The notes under the pieces were generated by a model, which saw nothing but the letters and a program-made list of their open reading frames with translations, did not search any database and was not told where the DNA came from. A DNA stretch of 64,000 nucleotides from CAVWCQ01 sp963753545 (GTDB lineage Bacteria > Chloroflexota > Anaerolineae > Aggregatilineales > Aggregatilineaceae): contig CAVWCQ010000011.1 in NCBI GenBank assembly GCA_963753545.1, forward strand, positions 558,001 to 622,000, given 5' to 3'. The translations under genes were made by a program, and so were the position numbers. Below, piece by piece: positions 17,894 to 26,464 of this stretch. How positions within the stretch are numbered: the first letter of the stretch is position 1; each line of letters opens with the position of its first letter.

Positions 17894-19360
17894 ATGAACA
17901 TCCAAAATCTGACCGGGCAGGTATTTGGTCAATATGAATTGTGTGAACTGCTGGGCTTTGGTGGAATGGGCGTCGCCTATCGAGGACACCAACGCAGCCT
18001 GGACCGTGATGTTGCCATTAAGGTGCTGTTTCCGGGGCTGTCCGCCGAAGCAGGGTACATTGAACGATTTTACCGTGAAGCCAAAACCGCCGCCGCGTTG
18101 GAACATACACATATTGTTCCCGTCTATGATTACGGCGTGCAAGGGGATGTCAGTTACGTAGTTATGCGCCTCTTGACAGGCGGCACGCTCGAACAACGCA
18201 TGACTCAGCGCGTGAATGCTGGTAAGCCCCTGCCCTCTTTTGGTGAAGTCTCGGACCTGCTGAAACAGTTAGCCAGCGCCCTGGATTATGCGCACAGCCG
18301 GGGCGTGATTTACCGTGATATCAAACCCGGTAATATCATGTTTGACGAGCAGGGTGTCGCTTACATCGTGGACTTCGGGCTGGCTAAGTTGATGGAAGCC
18401 TCAACGTCGTATACGACGTCCGGCACCCCCGTCGGGACGCCGCTTTATATGCCCCCCGAACAGTGGCGTTCCGAACCCCTGACCCCGGCGGCTGACCAAT
18501 ACGCGCTGGCTATCTCCATCTACCAGTTGTTAACGGGTTCCCTGCCATTTGACGCGACCACGCCCTACGGCATGTTACATAAACATCTGAACGAAGCCCC
18601 AACCCCGCCGCAGATTTATCGTAGCGATGTGCCGGACGCTGTGCGTAGGACTTTGGAACGAGCGATGGAGAAAAATCCGGCGGATCGTTGGGAGTCCATA
18701 ACCGCGTTTTCGGAGGCGTTCGAGAGCGCGATCCGGGGTCACACCGGCCAACTGACGAATTTTTTCACCACGCCCGTGCTAAAGACCGGTTCTAAAGCAT
18801 TAAGTGGTAGCCAGGTCCAGGTGATCATCAACCCAAATTCGCCGCTGCTGACCACGAACAAGCCCCGGCCCGCTTATCGCTCGCCCGTATTTTGGGTGAT
18901 GGGTGCCGCCCTGCTGGCAACACTGGCTGTCGTGTTGTTCCTCCTGCTCCAATCTCAAGACGAGTTGACTCCGACAGCGACCCTCTCGGCGGCGGAATTA
19001 CGCCAGACCGTGTTGGTTGAATTGGACCAAACAGGCACAGCGCAGATGGATGCTACCTCAACGGCAGATGCGCGGGTGGCTTTTGCGCTAACCGGCACGG
19101 CTACACAATGGACAATGACGCCCTCACCGAACTATACGGCGACAGAAGCGTTAATGAATACCGCCACAGCGCGAGCCGCCGCCACGTCAGATGCAGCATT
19201 TGTGCAGGCAACTGCCACACAAGACGCGGTAATCAATGCTACCGTCAACGCGCGTATAACAGCTACTCAGGTCGCTGTGCTGCAAAGCACAACCGACGCC
19301 CAAGCAACGGCAACCCAGGCAGAAGTGAACGCCACCGCTACCGCCGGGGCCGCGATTTAG
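17894..19360 (+). CDS. Membrane Ser/Thr protein kinase (PASTA-less, Thr/Ala-rich stalk), ends at in-frame TAG
   Basis: ATG 17894 (MNIQNLTGQVFG) is chosen; upstream in-frame sequence is AT-rich and hydrophobic. The kinase domain spans about residues 12-280: glycine loop GFGGMG (21-26), VAIK with Lys43, catalytic YRDIKPGN (Asp142, Tyr in place of His in HRD), DFG (160-162), GTPLYMPPEQW and DQYALAISIYQLLTG. A membrane helix lies at about 330-352 (FWVMGAALLATLAVVLFLLL), followed outside by a stalk of ATATQ-like repeats to residue 488. TAG at 19358 cuts the frame, but the same frame continues into a Thr-Pro stretch and a C-terminal domain. It signals by phosphorylating Ser/Thr of unknown partners. 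Confidence 0.9.
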   Translation: MNIQNLTGQVFGQYELCELLGFGGMGVAYRGHQRSLDRDVAIKVLFPGLSAEAGYIERFYREAKTAAALEHTHIVPVYDYGVQGDVSYVVMRLLTGGTLEQRMTQRVNAGKPLPSFGEVSDLLKQLASALDYAHSRGVIYRDIKPGNIMFDEQGVAYIVDFGLAKLMEASTSYTTSGTPVGTPLYMPPEQWRSEPLTPAADQYALAISIYQLLTGSLPFDATTPYGMLHKHLNEAPTPPQIYRSDVPDAVRRTLERAMEKNPADRWESITAFSEAFESAIRGHTGQLTNFFTTPVLKTGSKALSGSQVQVIINPNSPLLTTNKPRPAYRSPVFWVMGAALLATLAVVLFLLLQSQDELTPTATLSAAELRQTVLVELDQTGTAQMDATSTADARVAFALTGTATQWTMTPSPNYTATEALMNTATARAAATSDAAFVQATATQDAVINATVNARITATQVAVLQSTTDAQATATQAEVNATATAGAAI

Positions 19361-19807
19361 ACACCGACGTTAACACCTACGCCAATTCCCTCCCTCACTG
19401 CGACACCTGTGCCTGATTTGCGGGCGGTCTTCGATGATGAACAGTTTATTCTAATCAATATCTCTGAAGAAACGCTCGACATTCACCGTCTGGTGTTTCA
19501 ACAGGAAATGGCGGATGGTGTCATGCGAACGTTTGAGGCCGAGTTATGGCGTCAGGGCATAACAAACCCGACAGCGATGCCGCCCGGTAGCTGTTTTCAA
19601 CTCGTCACAAACGAAGCCACCCAGGTCAAACCCACCGCCCGTGTCTGCCCAATTTTTCTTGGCTGGTTCCGTGTTAGCACAGCGACTCGGTATTTTTGGG
19701 TTGCGTCTCAACCAGACGCGGCCTTTACGGTTGAGATACCAAACCGCCAGTTGGTCCTGGCGACCTGCCCTATTGCGGCAGAAGAGTGCTTCATTGCTGT
19801 GCCCTAA
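19361..19807 (+). CDS. C-terminal extracellular domain in frame with the kinase gene after TAG
   Basis: In the same frame as the kinase and directly after its TAG, the sequence reads TPTLTPTPIPSLTATPVP. It then continues as about 130 residues beginning DLRAVFDDEQFILINIS and ending CFIAVP, with four cysteines. The Thr-Pro linker joins naturally to the Thr/Ala stalk upstream, so kinase and domain were most likely one protein of about 637 residues. The GTG at 19409 (PDLRAVF) could only make a cytosolic fragment without a signal. The domain is unrecognised; its beta-rich pattern and position suggest ligand sensing. Either a CAG-to-TAG change, a base error or readthrough explains the stop. Confidence 0.65.
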   Translation, partial: TPTLTPTPIPSLTATPVPDLRAVFDDEQFILINISEETLDIHRLVFQQEMADGVMRTFEAELWRQGITNPTAMPPGSCFQLVTNEATQVKPTARVCPIFLGWFRVSTATRYFWVASQPDAAFTVEIPNRQLVLATCPIAAEECFIAVP

Positions 19808-19953
19808 CGCCGGAGAGGGATCTATAATCTTTGGCATCATGCACATAGGTTAACTTCACCCTGACGGAAAAACCGAGGGAAAACACGAAGCCCGCCATCT
19901 GTGATCGAGCTTCGTGGACAACTACAGTTGGTCGTGTTATTTTCTGATCGGTT

Positions 19954-20934
19954 TTATGCGGGCCAGATTTTACGCCCGCCGCTGGGCGGCACAATCTCGT
20001 TGATCTGGATCATCTCGCCGGGGGTCAATGGCGGCACGATGCTCGCCGTCAGATTATCCTGAAGCTGGCGAACATTCTTCGCGCCGGGGATCACGGTGGA
20101 CACGGCTGGATGGGCCAACGCGAATTGGAGCGCAAGCTGGGCCAATGTCTTGCCCTGGGCCAGCGGCTTGAGGCGCTCGACTTTGGTCAGATCGTCGTAA
20201 AACACGGCGCGCTGATCGGGGTCGGTCTTCCATTTGTGGCGGAAGTCGTTCTCCGGAAACTGGCTCTGCGCGTCGAATTTGCCGGTGAGGATGCCCATCG
20301 CCAGCGGGCCGCGCACAATCACGCCAATCTTGTTCTCGATGCAGTACGGGAAAATATCGCTCTCCGGCGTTCGGTTGAGAATGCTGTAGTCGATTTGCAG
20401 AGTCCCGCAGCCGCCATCAGCATTAAAGGCTTTTAGATACTCAAGATCGCTGGTGCTGACGCCGTAAGCGCGCACCTTACCCGCCTGCTGCAAGCGCCGG
20501 AACCCCTCCAGGAAAATTTCCATCGTTGGGTCGTGAAAATCAATATGGCTCTGGATCACGTCGAGATGATCGGTTTGCAGGCGGCGCAGGTTGCTCTCGA
20601 CGCCCGCGATCAGCTTGTCTACCGTGTCATAGGCGGTGCGCTTCGCTTCACCATCAAAACCGATCCAGCCGATCTTGCTGGCAACGATGAACTGATCGCG
20701 GCGGCCCACCATCGCCTGCCCTAACAGTTCTTCACTGTGCCCGTTCCCGTAAACATCCGCCGTATCGTAGAAATTAACGCCTGCGTCAAGGGCCGCGTCA
20801 ATCGCGGACAGCGTTTCCTGGTCCTCCACCGGACCCCACTCGCTGCCGCTGACCGCCCACAATCCCAATCCAATAGACGTAACTGCCAGATTGCTCTTGC
20901 CGAGCGTTCGTTTTTCAAGTTGAAAGACTGACAT
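19954..20934 (-). CDS. Aldo/keto reductase
   Basis: A 326-residue NADPH-dependent reductase with an (alpha/beta)8 fold. ATG 20932-20934 is preferred over the one 15 bases upstream because GGGGAG precedes it at 7 bases. Catalytic tetrad: Asp and Tyr in NFYDTADVYGNG, Lys in VASKIGW and His in VIQSHIDFHDP. The C-terminal NADPH-binding part includes STVIPGAKNVRQLQDN. The family reduces aldehydes and ketones; the substrate is not predictable. It is convergent with the kinase gene and divergent from nothing nearby; the HAD gene lies upstream on the same strand, 54 bp away. Confidence 0.9.
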   Translation of the reverse strand: MSVFQLEKRTLGKSNLAVTSIGLGLWAVSGSEWGPVEDQETLSAIDAALDAGVNFYDTADVYGNGHSEELLGQAMVGRRDQFIVASKIGWIGFDGEAKRTAYDTVDKLIAGVESNLRRLQTDHLDVIQSHIDFHDPTMEIFLEGFRRLQQAGKVRAYGVSTSDLEYLKAFNADGGCGTLQIDYSILNRTPESDIFPYCIENKIGVIVRGPLAMGILTGKFDAQSQFPENDFRHKWKTDPDQRAVFYDDLTKVERLKPLAQGKTLAQLALQFALAHPAVSTVIPGAKNVRQLQDNLTASIVPPLTPGEMIQINEIVPPSGGRKIWPA

Positions 20935-20988
20935 GTTGTTACTCCCCATGTTCCTGCCTGTCTACTATAGAACATAACAGCATAGGGT

Positions 20989-22206
20989 CTAAGCTGCGCC
21001 ATCCAAAATGGGTTTCAGGCCGTCGTTTACGACATCCACCACCCGATCCGCGATGGCGCGCAGGGCGGCCTGTTTATCGGCCTGGGGGGAGACGCCTACC
21101 GCCTCAAAACTCACATTCAGCCCACCATCACGCAGCAGTTCGACAGCCCGGCGCGCGGCATGGATGCCCGTTGGCGAATCTTCAAAGAGCACCACGCGTA
21201 CCGGTTCACCAGCCAGTTCCGCCAGCGGCCCGGACAGCTTGCCGTGCTCATAGAGATCGGCGGCGGCTTGCAGGGCCGGAATTTCCGCTCCGGCGGGGTT
21301 TTCCGCCCCGGCGGGATTTTCCGCCCAGGATGCTGCCACGCCGATGGCGGCCAGCGCCTGCACGGGAGAGGGTTTGATATAGTCCAGGACATCACGCTCA
21401 TACTGGCCTGCCAGCCAGTCAACGCGGCCTTTGCCCATGAGCGGCAAGCGATCCGCCAATCCAAGCAGATCGGCGGCAAGTTCCGCTTCCGGTGGATATC
21501 CCAGAACAGGCAGCCCCGCAGGCGGAAGACTGGGACGTGCTGTGAAGATGACCGCGCCGTGCCCCGGCTGATCGATCCAGGCGAGCAGGCGATCCCGGTT
21601 GGCTGTGCTAATCAGAGATAGATCGTACTCCGCGAGGTAACTCTCGCTCTCAAACGGAGCGGGTTCGCCATAGGTCTCGTTAAAGCGCTGGCTGCCCAGT
21701 GTATAGGTCTGAAAGACGCGGGTCGTGGGCGAGTCGAGAGAATAGACATCTTGCAGCAGCGCCGAAAACAGCGGCAGATGAGCCGGATCGAGTTGATCCG
21801 CCAGCGCCGCCAGATGCAGCGCCGAAGGAGCTAGCCCATCCGTGTTTAAACGGGCTACATCACGAGCCAGAGCGCTGAACGAAGGACGGGTAAGCGATAA
21901 TCCCGCGTCGCGCACTGCCGCCAGCGTATCGTCCAGCGTGGCACGGCACAGATCGGGCCGCTGGGCAAGCGCGCCGAGCAGAATGGCGCTGATGCAGATA
22001 GGCGCGGAATCCCACTCGTTGGTAATGCCGCCTGCTTCAAAAACGGCGATTTCGTCGTCATCCGGTTCGATGCCGGATAAACCCATTAACGCAGAAAAGC
22101 GGGCCACTGTTGCCCGCACCGCTTTTTTGTATCCTACGGGGTGGATCAGCACCCCGTCTACGTCGAAGAGGAGCAGCGTTAGCGACGGCGCGCGCGTTAT
22201 CGGCAT
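20989..22206 (-). CDS. HAD-superfamily hydrolase-like protein
   Basis: A 405-residue protein. Motif I is LLLFDVDGVLIHP near residues 11-23 (Asp nucleophile and Asp acid/base). Motif II Thr is in VIFTARPS. Motif IV acidic residues lie in VVLFEDSPTGI (about 338-348). The cap insertion is unusually long, so it is larger than typical phosphatases of 220-270 residues. An internal ENPAGAENPAGAE duplication (DNA near 21285-21325) lies in a loop and may be length-variable. The substrate is unknown; phosphatase or related phosphotransfer is inferred from the motifs. The gene overlaps nothing, and the next gene upstream starts 7 bp away. Confidence 0.75.
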   Translation of the reverse strand: MPITRAPSLTLLLFDVDGVLIHPVGYKKAVRATVARFSALMGLSGIEPDDDEIAVFEAGGITNEWDSAPICISAILLGALAQRPDLCRATLDDTLAAVRDAGLSLTRPSFSALARDVARLNTDGLAPSALHLAALADQLDPAHLPLFSALLQDVYSLDSPTTRVFQTYTLGSQRFNETYGEPAPFESESYLAEYDLSLISTANRDRLLAWIDQPGHGAVIFTARPSLPPAGLPVLGYPPEAELAADLLGLADRLPLMGKGRVDWLAGQYERDVLDYIKPSPVQALAAIGVAASWAENPAGAENPAGAEIPALQAAADLYEHGKLSGPLAELAGEPVRVVLFEDSPTGIHAARRAVELLRDGGLNVSFEAVGVSPQADKQAALRAIADRVVDVVNDGLKPILDGAA

Positions 22207-22212
22207 AAACGC

Positions 22213-22536
22213 TTAACTGCCCTGCTGGGCCAGATACTCGTCGTAGTCTTTGCGATCAACCAGCTCTCCACCTGCCAGCTCGGTACTGGTCAGACGGCGG
22301 CTTTTGTCAAAATAAAAATCGGCATCAATGCGATCAAAGCTCTTGCTGCCCACGATAACCTTATGCGCAAAGTAGCCGGAGTAATCGTCATTGGGGGACA
22401 AATCGTTGGCGCGGTGCAGACGCACCTGGATCACTTCGCCGGTACGCTTGGAGCGGATGTAATAATACATCCCATCGGCATCTCCCCGTCCAGAAAATCC
22501 ACTACCACCACCCAGTAATTTTTTGAGGAAACCCAC
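22213..22536 (-). CDS. Conserved-looking small protein of unknown function
   Basis: A 107-residue protein starting MGFLKKLLGGGSGFSGRG, an amphipathic, Gly-rich N-terminus. It continues with YYYIRSKRTGEVIQVRLHRAND, DYSGYFAHKVIVGSKSFDRID and DADFYFDKSRRLTSTELAGG. The pattern looks like a small beta-sheet domain with no cysteines or membrane helix. AGGAGGTAAG precedes the start. It sits 6 bp upstream of the HAD gene on the same strand, so the two are likely cotranscribed. Function is not recognised. Confidence 0.75.
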   Translation of the reverse strand: MGFLKKLLGGGSGFSGRGDADGMYYYIRSKRTGEVIQVRLHRANDLSPNDDYSGYFAHKVIVGSKSFDRIDADFYFDKSRRLTSTELAGGELVDRKDYDEYLAQQGS

Positions 22537-22675
22537 AGCACTTACCTCCTGCTAAACCGTTCTTTTGCCACCTAGCATACCACACTCCGCCAGCAGAAAC
22601 GAGGGAAAAGCAGCACGGCTCGTACTCCCCCGGCTTTGGGGCTATAATGAGCGTCAGGACTGGCATGTTCGGGGG

Positions 22676-22704
22676 TTGCCAGCATACGGGAATAATGCTA
22701 TAAT
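22676..22704 (+). promoter_or_regulatory. Promoter of tRNA-Val
   Basis: TTGCCA (22676-22681) and TATAAT (22699-22704) are separated by 17 bp, directly before the tRNA. Confidence 0.75.
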
Positions 22705-22715
22705 GCGCGCATATT

Positions 22716-22789
<74 letters not shown>

Positions 22790-22799
22790 CTCTAACAAG

Positions 22800-22835
22800 T
22801 GCCGCAGGTAGCATTAACCTTACCTGCGGCATTTT
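22800..22835 (+). terminator. Terminator after tRNA-Val
   Basis: TGCCGCAGGTA and TACCTGCGGCA form a perfect 11-bp stem around a 10-base loop, then TTTTG. It supports a kinase start downstream of this point. Confidence 0.8.
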
Positions 22836-22909
22836 GTTTGCGCATCACGCGGCGCAAATTTGCGTATTCCGGCGCATTTCTCAATGGTGTGAGTGTCCAG
22901 AGGACGCTT

Positions 22910-24823
22910 TTGAACAAACAACCTTCTCCCGCGCTTCCGTTTCACCGCCTCGACAAAGCCCTGTTCTGGTTGAGGTGGTTGTTTCTGTTGGGCGGCACGG
23001 CCCTGGTGGTGCTGGCTAAAACGGCACTGCTCCAAGAAACCCAAACCGATAGCAACCGGCTGCTGATTGGCCTGGTTGTCGCAGCGTCCATTAATTTACT
23101 GATCGGCGTGCTGACGCTGGTGCGCAGCATGCACGAGCGCGTTCTCGGCGTATTGTCCATCATCGGAGACAGCATCACGGCGGGCGTCTTTTTCTGGGCT
23201 TATAACGGGTCCGTTGTGCCGCTGCTGGTGTTTGGCGCGCTGGCGGTGTTTGAGGCCGCCTTCCGCTTTGGCTGGCGCGGCATGATGCTGGCCCTGAGCC
23301 TGCTCATTCTGGGCGTGATGCTCGGTGCAGTGGAAATCAACCTCAACCGGGATGAAATGATGGGCATGGGAGCCAGCCTCGCGTTTCTGGCGATCTTTGG
23401 CACGCTGGGCGCGATTTTGCGGACAGGTGGCTGGACATCCCAGGATTTACAGGCGCTCGATCAGCGTGAAATTGAAGCGCGGCGGCTGCGGGCAGCGCGC
23501 GAACGTGCCCGCGCGATTTATGAGATGGCCAATACACTTAGCGCCACCCTGGACTACCGCCATGTGCTGGATGCGGCGCAGGATATGGGCACGCTGGGCA
23601 TGCATGAGATGGGCACCGCAGGACGATTGATCAGCGCCGTGCTGCTGTTCCAGGGTGAAGATAACAAGCTGCGTGTAGTCACCTCTCGCCGCCTGACCCG
23701 CACCGACGAACAGGTGTCCGTTCCCGGCACACGCGGCGTCCTCGGACTTGCCCTCAAACAGGCCGAACCCGTCTTTGGCGGCGACGCCGTGCGCGACCCT
23801 GAACTGCGCTATTTTGTTGCCTTCCAGGATGCAAAATCGGTACTGGCGATCCCGCTGCGCGCCGGATTTGATAATTACGGAGTGCTGGTCTTTGGCAGTG
23901 ACCAACCGAACGCCTTCTCGGATGAACATGTCGAACTGCTGTCGGCTATCGGCACACAGGCAACCATCGCCCTGCAAAACGCCGTGCTCTACCAGAATCT
24001 GCTTAACGAGAAAGAGCGCATTGTTGATGTCGAGGAAGACGCGCGCAAAAAGCTCTCGCGCGATCTGCACGACGGCCCCACGCAGAGCGTCGCCGCGATT
24101 GCGATGCGCGTCAATTACATCCGGCGGCTGATCGAACGCCAACCCCAACAGGCATTGGAAGAACTGTGGAAGGTCGAAGAACTGGCCCGCCGCACGACCA
24201 AAGAAATCCGCCACATGCTGTTTACGCTGCGGCCCCTGGTGCTGGAAACGCAGGGACTTGTCGCCGCGCTGGGCCAACTGGTCGAAAAAATGCGCGATAC
24301 GCACAATACCGAGGTCACGCTTCAGGGCCAGCACAATATCGAGGATGTGATTGATACCCATGCGCAGGGCGTGCTGTTTTACATCATCGAAGAAGCGGTC
24401 AACAACGCCCGCAAACACGCCAAGGCCGAGCATATCTGGGTGCGGCTCTATAAACAGGCGACGTTTGTCGTGGTGGAAATCGAGGACGATGGCGTCGGCT
24501 TCGACGTGGGCGCGGTTGACGCCAATTACGATCAGCGCGGCAGCCTGGGCATGGTCAACATGCGGGAACGAGCCGAACTGGTCGAAGGGACGCTGCGCAT
24601 CCAGAGCGCGCCGGGCCGCGGCACGAAAATCACGATCCTGCTGCCTATCCAGGGCGGCGGCAAATCGGGCAGCGAAACCGAGGACGGATCCGCACCTCCC
24701 CTGCACCTGCAAAGCCAGCGCACCGCCACTCGAAGCCCATCACCGGCAGCAGCGCCACCCGCCGCGCCGCCTCCCCCAGTGAGCAAATCGGGCGGCAGTC
24801 CGCCAACAATTCCCTCTCTTTAA
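22910..24823 (+). CDS. NarL-type sensor histidine kinase with GAF domain
   Basis: A start at TTG 22910 (LNKQPSPALPFHRLDK) is preferred: AGAGGA lies 5 bases upstream, and the frame further up runs through the tRNA terminator. About six membrane helices (residues 20-175) are followed by a short helix and a GAF domain (about 200-365). The HisKA_3 dimerisation segment KLSRDLHDGPTQSV places the phospho-acceptor at His387. The ATPase has EEAVNNARKHA (N box), EDDGVGFD and GSLGMVNMRERAEL. The C-terminal 50 residues are Pro/Ser-rich and disordered. Such kinases normally pair with a LuxR-type regulator; none is adjacent, so the partner is elsewhere. Confidence 0.88.
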   Translation: MNKQPSPALPFHRLDKALFWLRWLFLLGGTALVVLAKTALLQETQTDSNRLLIGLVVAASINLLIGVLTLVRSMHERVLGVLSIIGDSITAGVFFWAYNGSVVPLLVFGALAVFEAAFRFGWRGMMLALSLLILGVMLGAVEINLNRDEMMGMGASLAFLAIFGTLGAILRTGGWTSQDLQALDQREIEARRLRAARERARAIYEMANTLSATLDYRHVLDAAQDMGTLGMHEMGTAGRLISAVLLFQGEDNKLRVVTSRRLTRTDEQVSVPGTRGVLGLALKQAEPVFGGDAVRDPELRYFVAFQDAKSVLAIPLRAGFDNYGVLVFGSDQPNAFSDEHVELLSAIGTQATIALQNAVLYQNLLNEKERIVDVEEDARKKLSRDLHDGPTQSVAAIAMRVNYIRRLIERQPQQALEELWKVEELARRTTKEIRHMLFTLRPLVLETQGLVAALGQLVEKMRDTHNTEVTLQGQHNIEDVIDTHAQGVLFYIIEEAVNNARKHAKAEHIWVRLYKQATFVVVEIEDDGVGFDVGAVDANYDQRGSLGMVNMRERAELVEGTLRIQSAPGRGTKITILLPIQGGGKSGSETEDGSAPPLHLQSQRTATRSPSPAAAPPAAPPPPVSKSGGSPPTIPSL

Positions 24824-24829
24824 AAAAAA

Positions 24830-24850
24830 GAGGCGGCTCATCACCGCCTC
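24830..24850. terminator. Bidirectional terminator
   Basis: GAGGCGG - CTCATCA - CCGCCTC between convergent genes, with eight A on the left and a short T-rich run on the right. Confidence 0.75.
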
Positions 24851-24865
24851 TTCCTATTTCCTGGG

Positions 24866-25171
24866 TTATTTGATGATAAACAGCGCCATGAGGAGGAGTA
24901 CTATCATCAGGCCCGACGCCAGGATCGCCATGTTGCGCAGGTCCTGCAGCACATAGGCATATTCTTCGCGCAGATTCACAACGCGAGGAACTAAAACTAC
25001 TCCTTTGCGCGGGGCGCGCGCTGCTGCTACAGCCGAACCAACTTTGGCGGCGGCAGGCGCATCAACAACCTCTTCCGCTTCGGCGGGAACGGCGTACATT
25101 TCCTTACGAGCGCGCTCCAGCGCGTCCTTCGATACATTGGGTCGATTGGTCTTACGTGCTTTCTTAGCCAT
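24866..25171 (-). CDS. Small basic protein with one C-terminal membrane helix
   Basis: A 101-residue protein from ATG 25169-25171 (MAKKARKTNRPNVS), with AGGAGA upstream. The N-terminal half is basic and then Ala/Glu-rich and disordered. The C-terminus reads REEYAYVLQDLRNMAILASG and a single helix to IIK. It is probably tail-anchored with its N-terminus in the cytoplasm. It resembles small membrane proteins commonly found in Chloroflexota; I could not assign it to a functional family. The sortase gene lies just upstream on the same strand. Confidence 0.7.
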   Translation of the reverse strand: MAKKARKTNRPNVSKDALERARKEMYAVPAEAEEVVDAPAAAKVGSAVAAARAPRKGVVLVPRVVNLREEYAYVLQDLRNMAILASGLMIVLLLMALFIIK

Positions 25172-25283
25172 ACGGCTCGAATATCTCCTGTCTAAAAAAC
25201 ACCCTAAACGGAATAGTATACACGACACCTTGCAACGTGTCAGCCCAAACTTGTATCAAGTCGAAACTATGTTCCGGCCTGAA

Positions 25284-26395
25284 CTATGTTCCGGAGCGCA
25301 GTTCAGCAAAAACAACCATTCGCTGGTTATCGACGCGGTAAGGATGGCAGGTGATCAAGGTTGCCGTCGACTTTGCCGCCATCAGCCGCCAATACCCAGA
25401 CATCCGTCGGCTTGACTGGCTGTTTATGCGGTCACTTCATAAGTATACCGCTGCCCATTATTGCCTGTCACATAAAAAACATCGCCCGGTTCAAGATACT
25501 GTATATTCTTGAAGATTTCCCCATAAATATCGTTGTGCGCCGTCAGCACCATGTTACCGCGCTCACCCACGTTGGCCGTGCCCGACATATGCCCCACGCC
25601 TTTCATCAGGGTATACCAATCGTCGCTCGCCATAAATGGAAGCATCGACGGGCGGATCAGGCCGGGAATCTCAATCCAACCGGAGTATTGGCGGTTGTGG
25701 GGGCGGTACCCAGTGCCGCCTGGGGCGATGTATATTGGACAATAGCGGCTTGCCGGATGCTGGCGGGCAGGTCGTTCAATTCATCCATATTAGGTGCCCA
25801 AACACCCCCTGTATCTTCGGGTGAGGCATGGTTGCCGGGCAGCAGATAATCGGACAATCTGCACGCGCAGTTCAGGGGCGGGCGTCGGTGTAGCGCGCAT
25901 GGCCTGATATTCCTGCTGCATGGCTGCCGACTCGTTTTTGAGGGCATCCATCTTTTGATCAATCTTGTCGTTTTCGCGGGCGAGATAATATCCGCCGTAG
26001 CCGATGAGACCCACAAAGGCCAGCACGCCAAGCACTTCGATGGTCAGGAGGAAGCGATCCCAGGCCGCTCGCTGCCGGGAACGCTGCTGAACCGGAGCAG
26101 GCATAGCCATTTCGAACGGGCGAGGAGTTTGTTTGCGCGGGCGCTCTTCCTCTACTTCGTCCTCAAAGCGCGGCACGTCGTCCGTGATATCGTAGGTAAC
26201 GGGCGGTTCCAGAGGCGGCAGATTTTCCGCCGCTTCGTGCTGGCGGGGCAGCTCTGCCTCCGCCGGAACTGGCAGGCGGCGTCCCTGGCCGTCATAGCGG
26301 CGCAGACGCTCCTGGCGCTGTTCTCGGCGGCGGATCGCCAGGATACGTTCCAGTTCATCGACTGACAGTTCATCTACAGGCCGTTTATCACGCAT
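25284..26395 (-). pseudogene. Sortase-like transpeptidase (several frameshifts)
   Basis: From ATG 26393-26395 the protein begins with a charged cytoplasmic region (ELERILAIRRREQRQERL), a Pro/Glu-rich stretch and a membrane helix near residues 120-140 (VLGVLAFVGLIGYGGYYLA). A coiled linker follows. The catalytic domain is split over frames: DDWYTLMKGVGHMSGTANVG, catalytic His in MVLTAHNDIYG, EPGDVFYVTG, and the active-site TLITCHPYRVDNQRMVVFAEL region with Cys and Arg before TAG 25284-25286. At least four indels are required, two of them near 25390-25420. All catalytic residues survive, so indel errors are plausible. Sortases attach surface proteins or assemble polymers; no LPXTG substrate is seen in this window. 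Confidence 0.72.
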
Positions 26396-26435
26396 AGTTT
26401 ATTACGTTACCGGGGGAAATCCCCTAATATCCTTT

Positions 26436-26464
26436 TGGGCGCAGCGGCTTAGCCAGCGCCCCTA
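26436..26464. repeat. Dispersed palindromic repeat, copy 3
   Basis: GGGCGCAGCGGCTTAGCCAG followed by CGCCCCTAC. The stem GGGCGC/GCGCCC encloses GGC-TAA-GCC. The methyltransferase stop codon lies inside its edge. Confidence 0.6.

Noticed and set aside
22799..22909. Longer start for the histidine kinase
   Set aside because: The frame would run through the tRNA terminator hairpin; TTG 22910 has an RBS.
23447..24712. 421-residue antisense open frame across the histidine kinase
   Set aside because: Composition of a shadow frame; the kinase on the plus strand has all motifs.
25266..25294. Short duplicated ACTATGTTCCGG as a regulatory site
   Set aside because: A 12-bp doublet at the end of the sortase gene, in a region already rich in likely indel errors; no supporting context.
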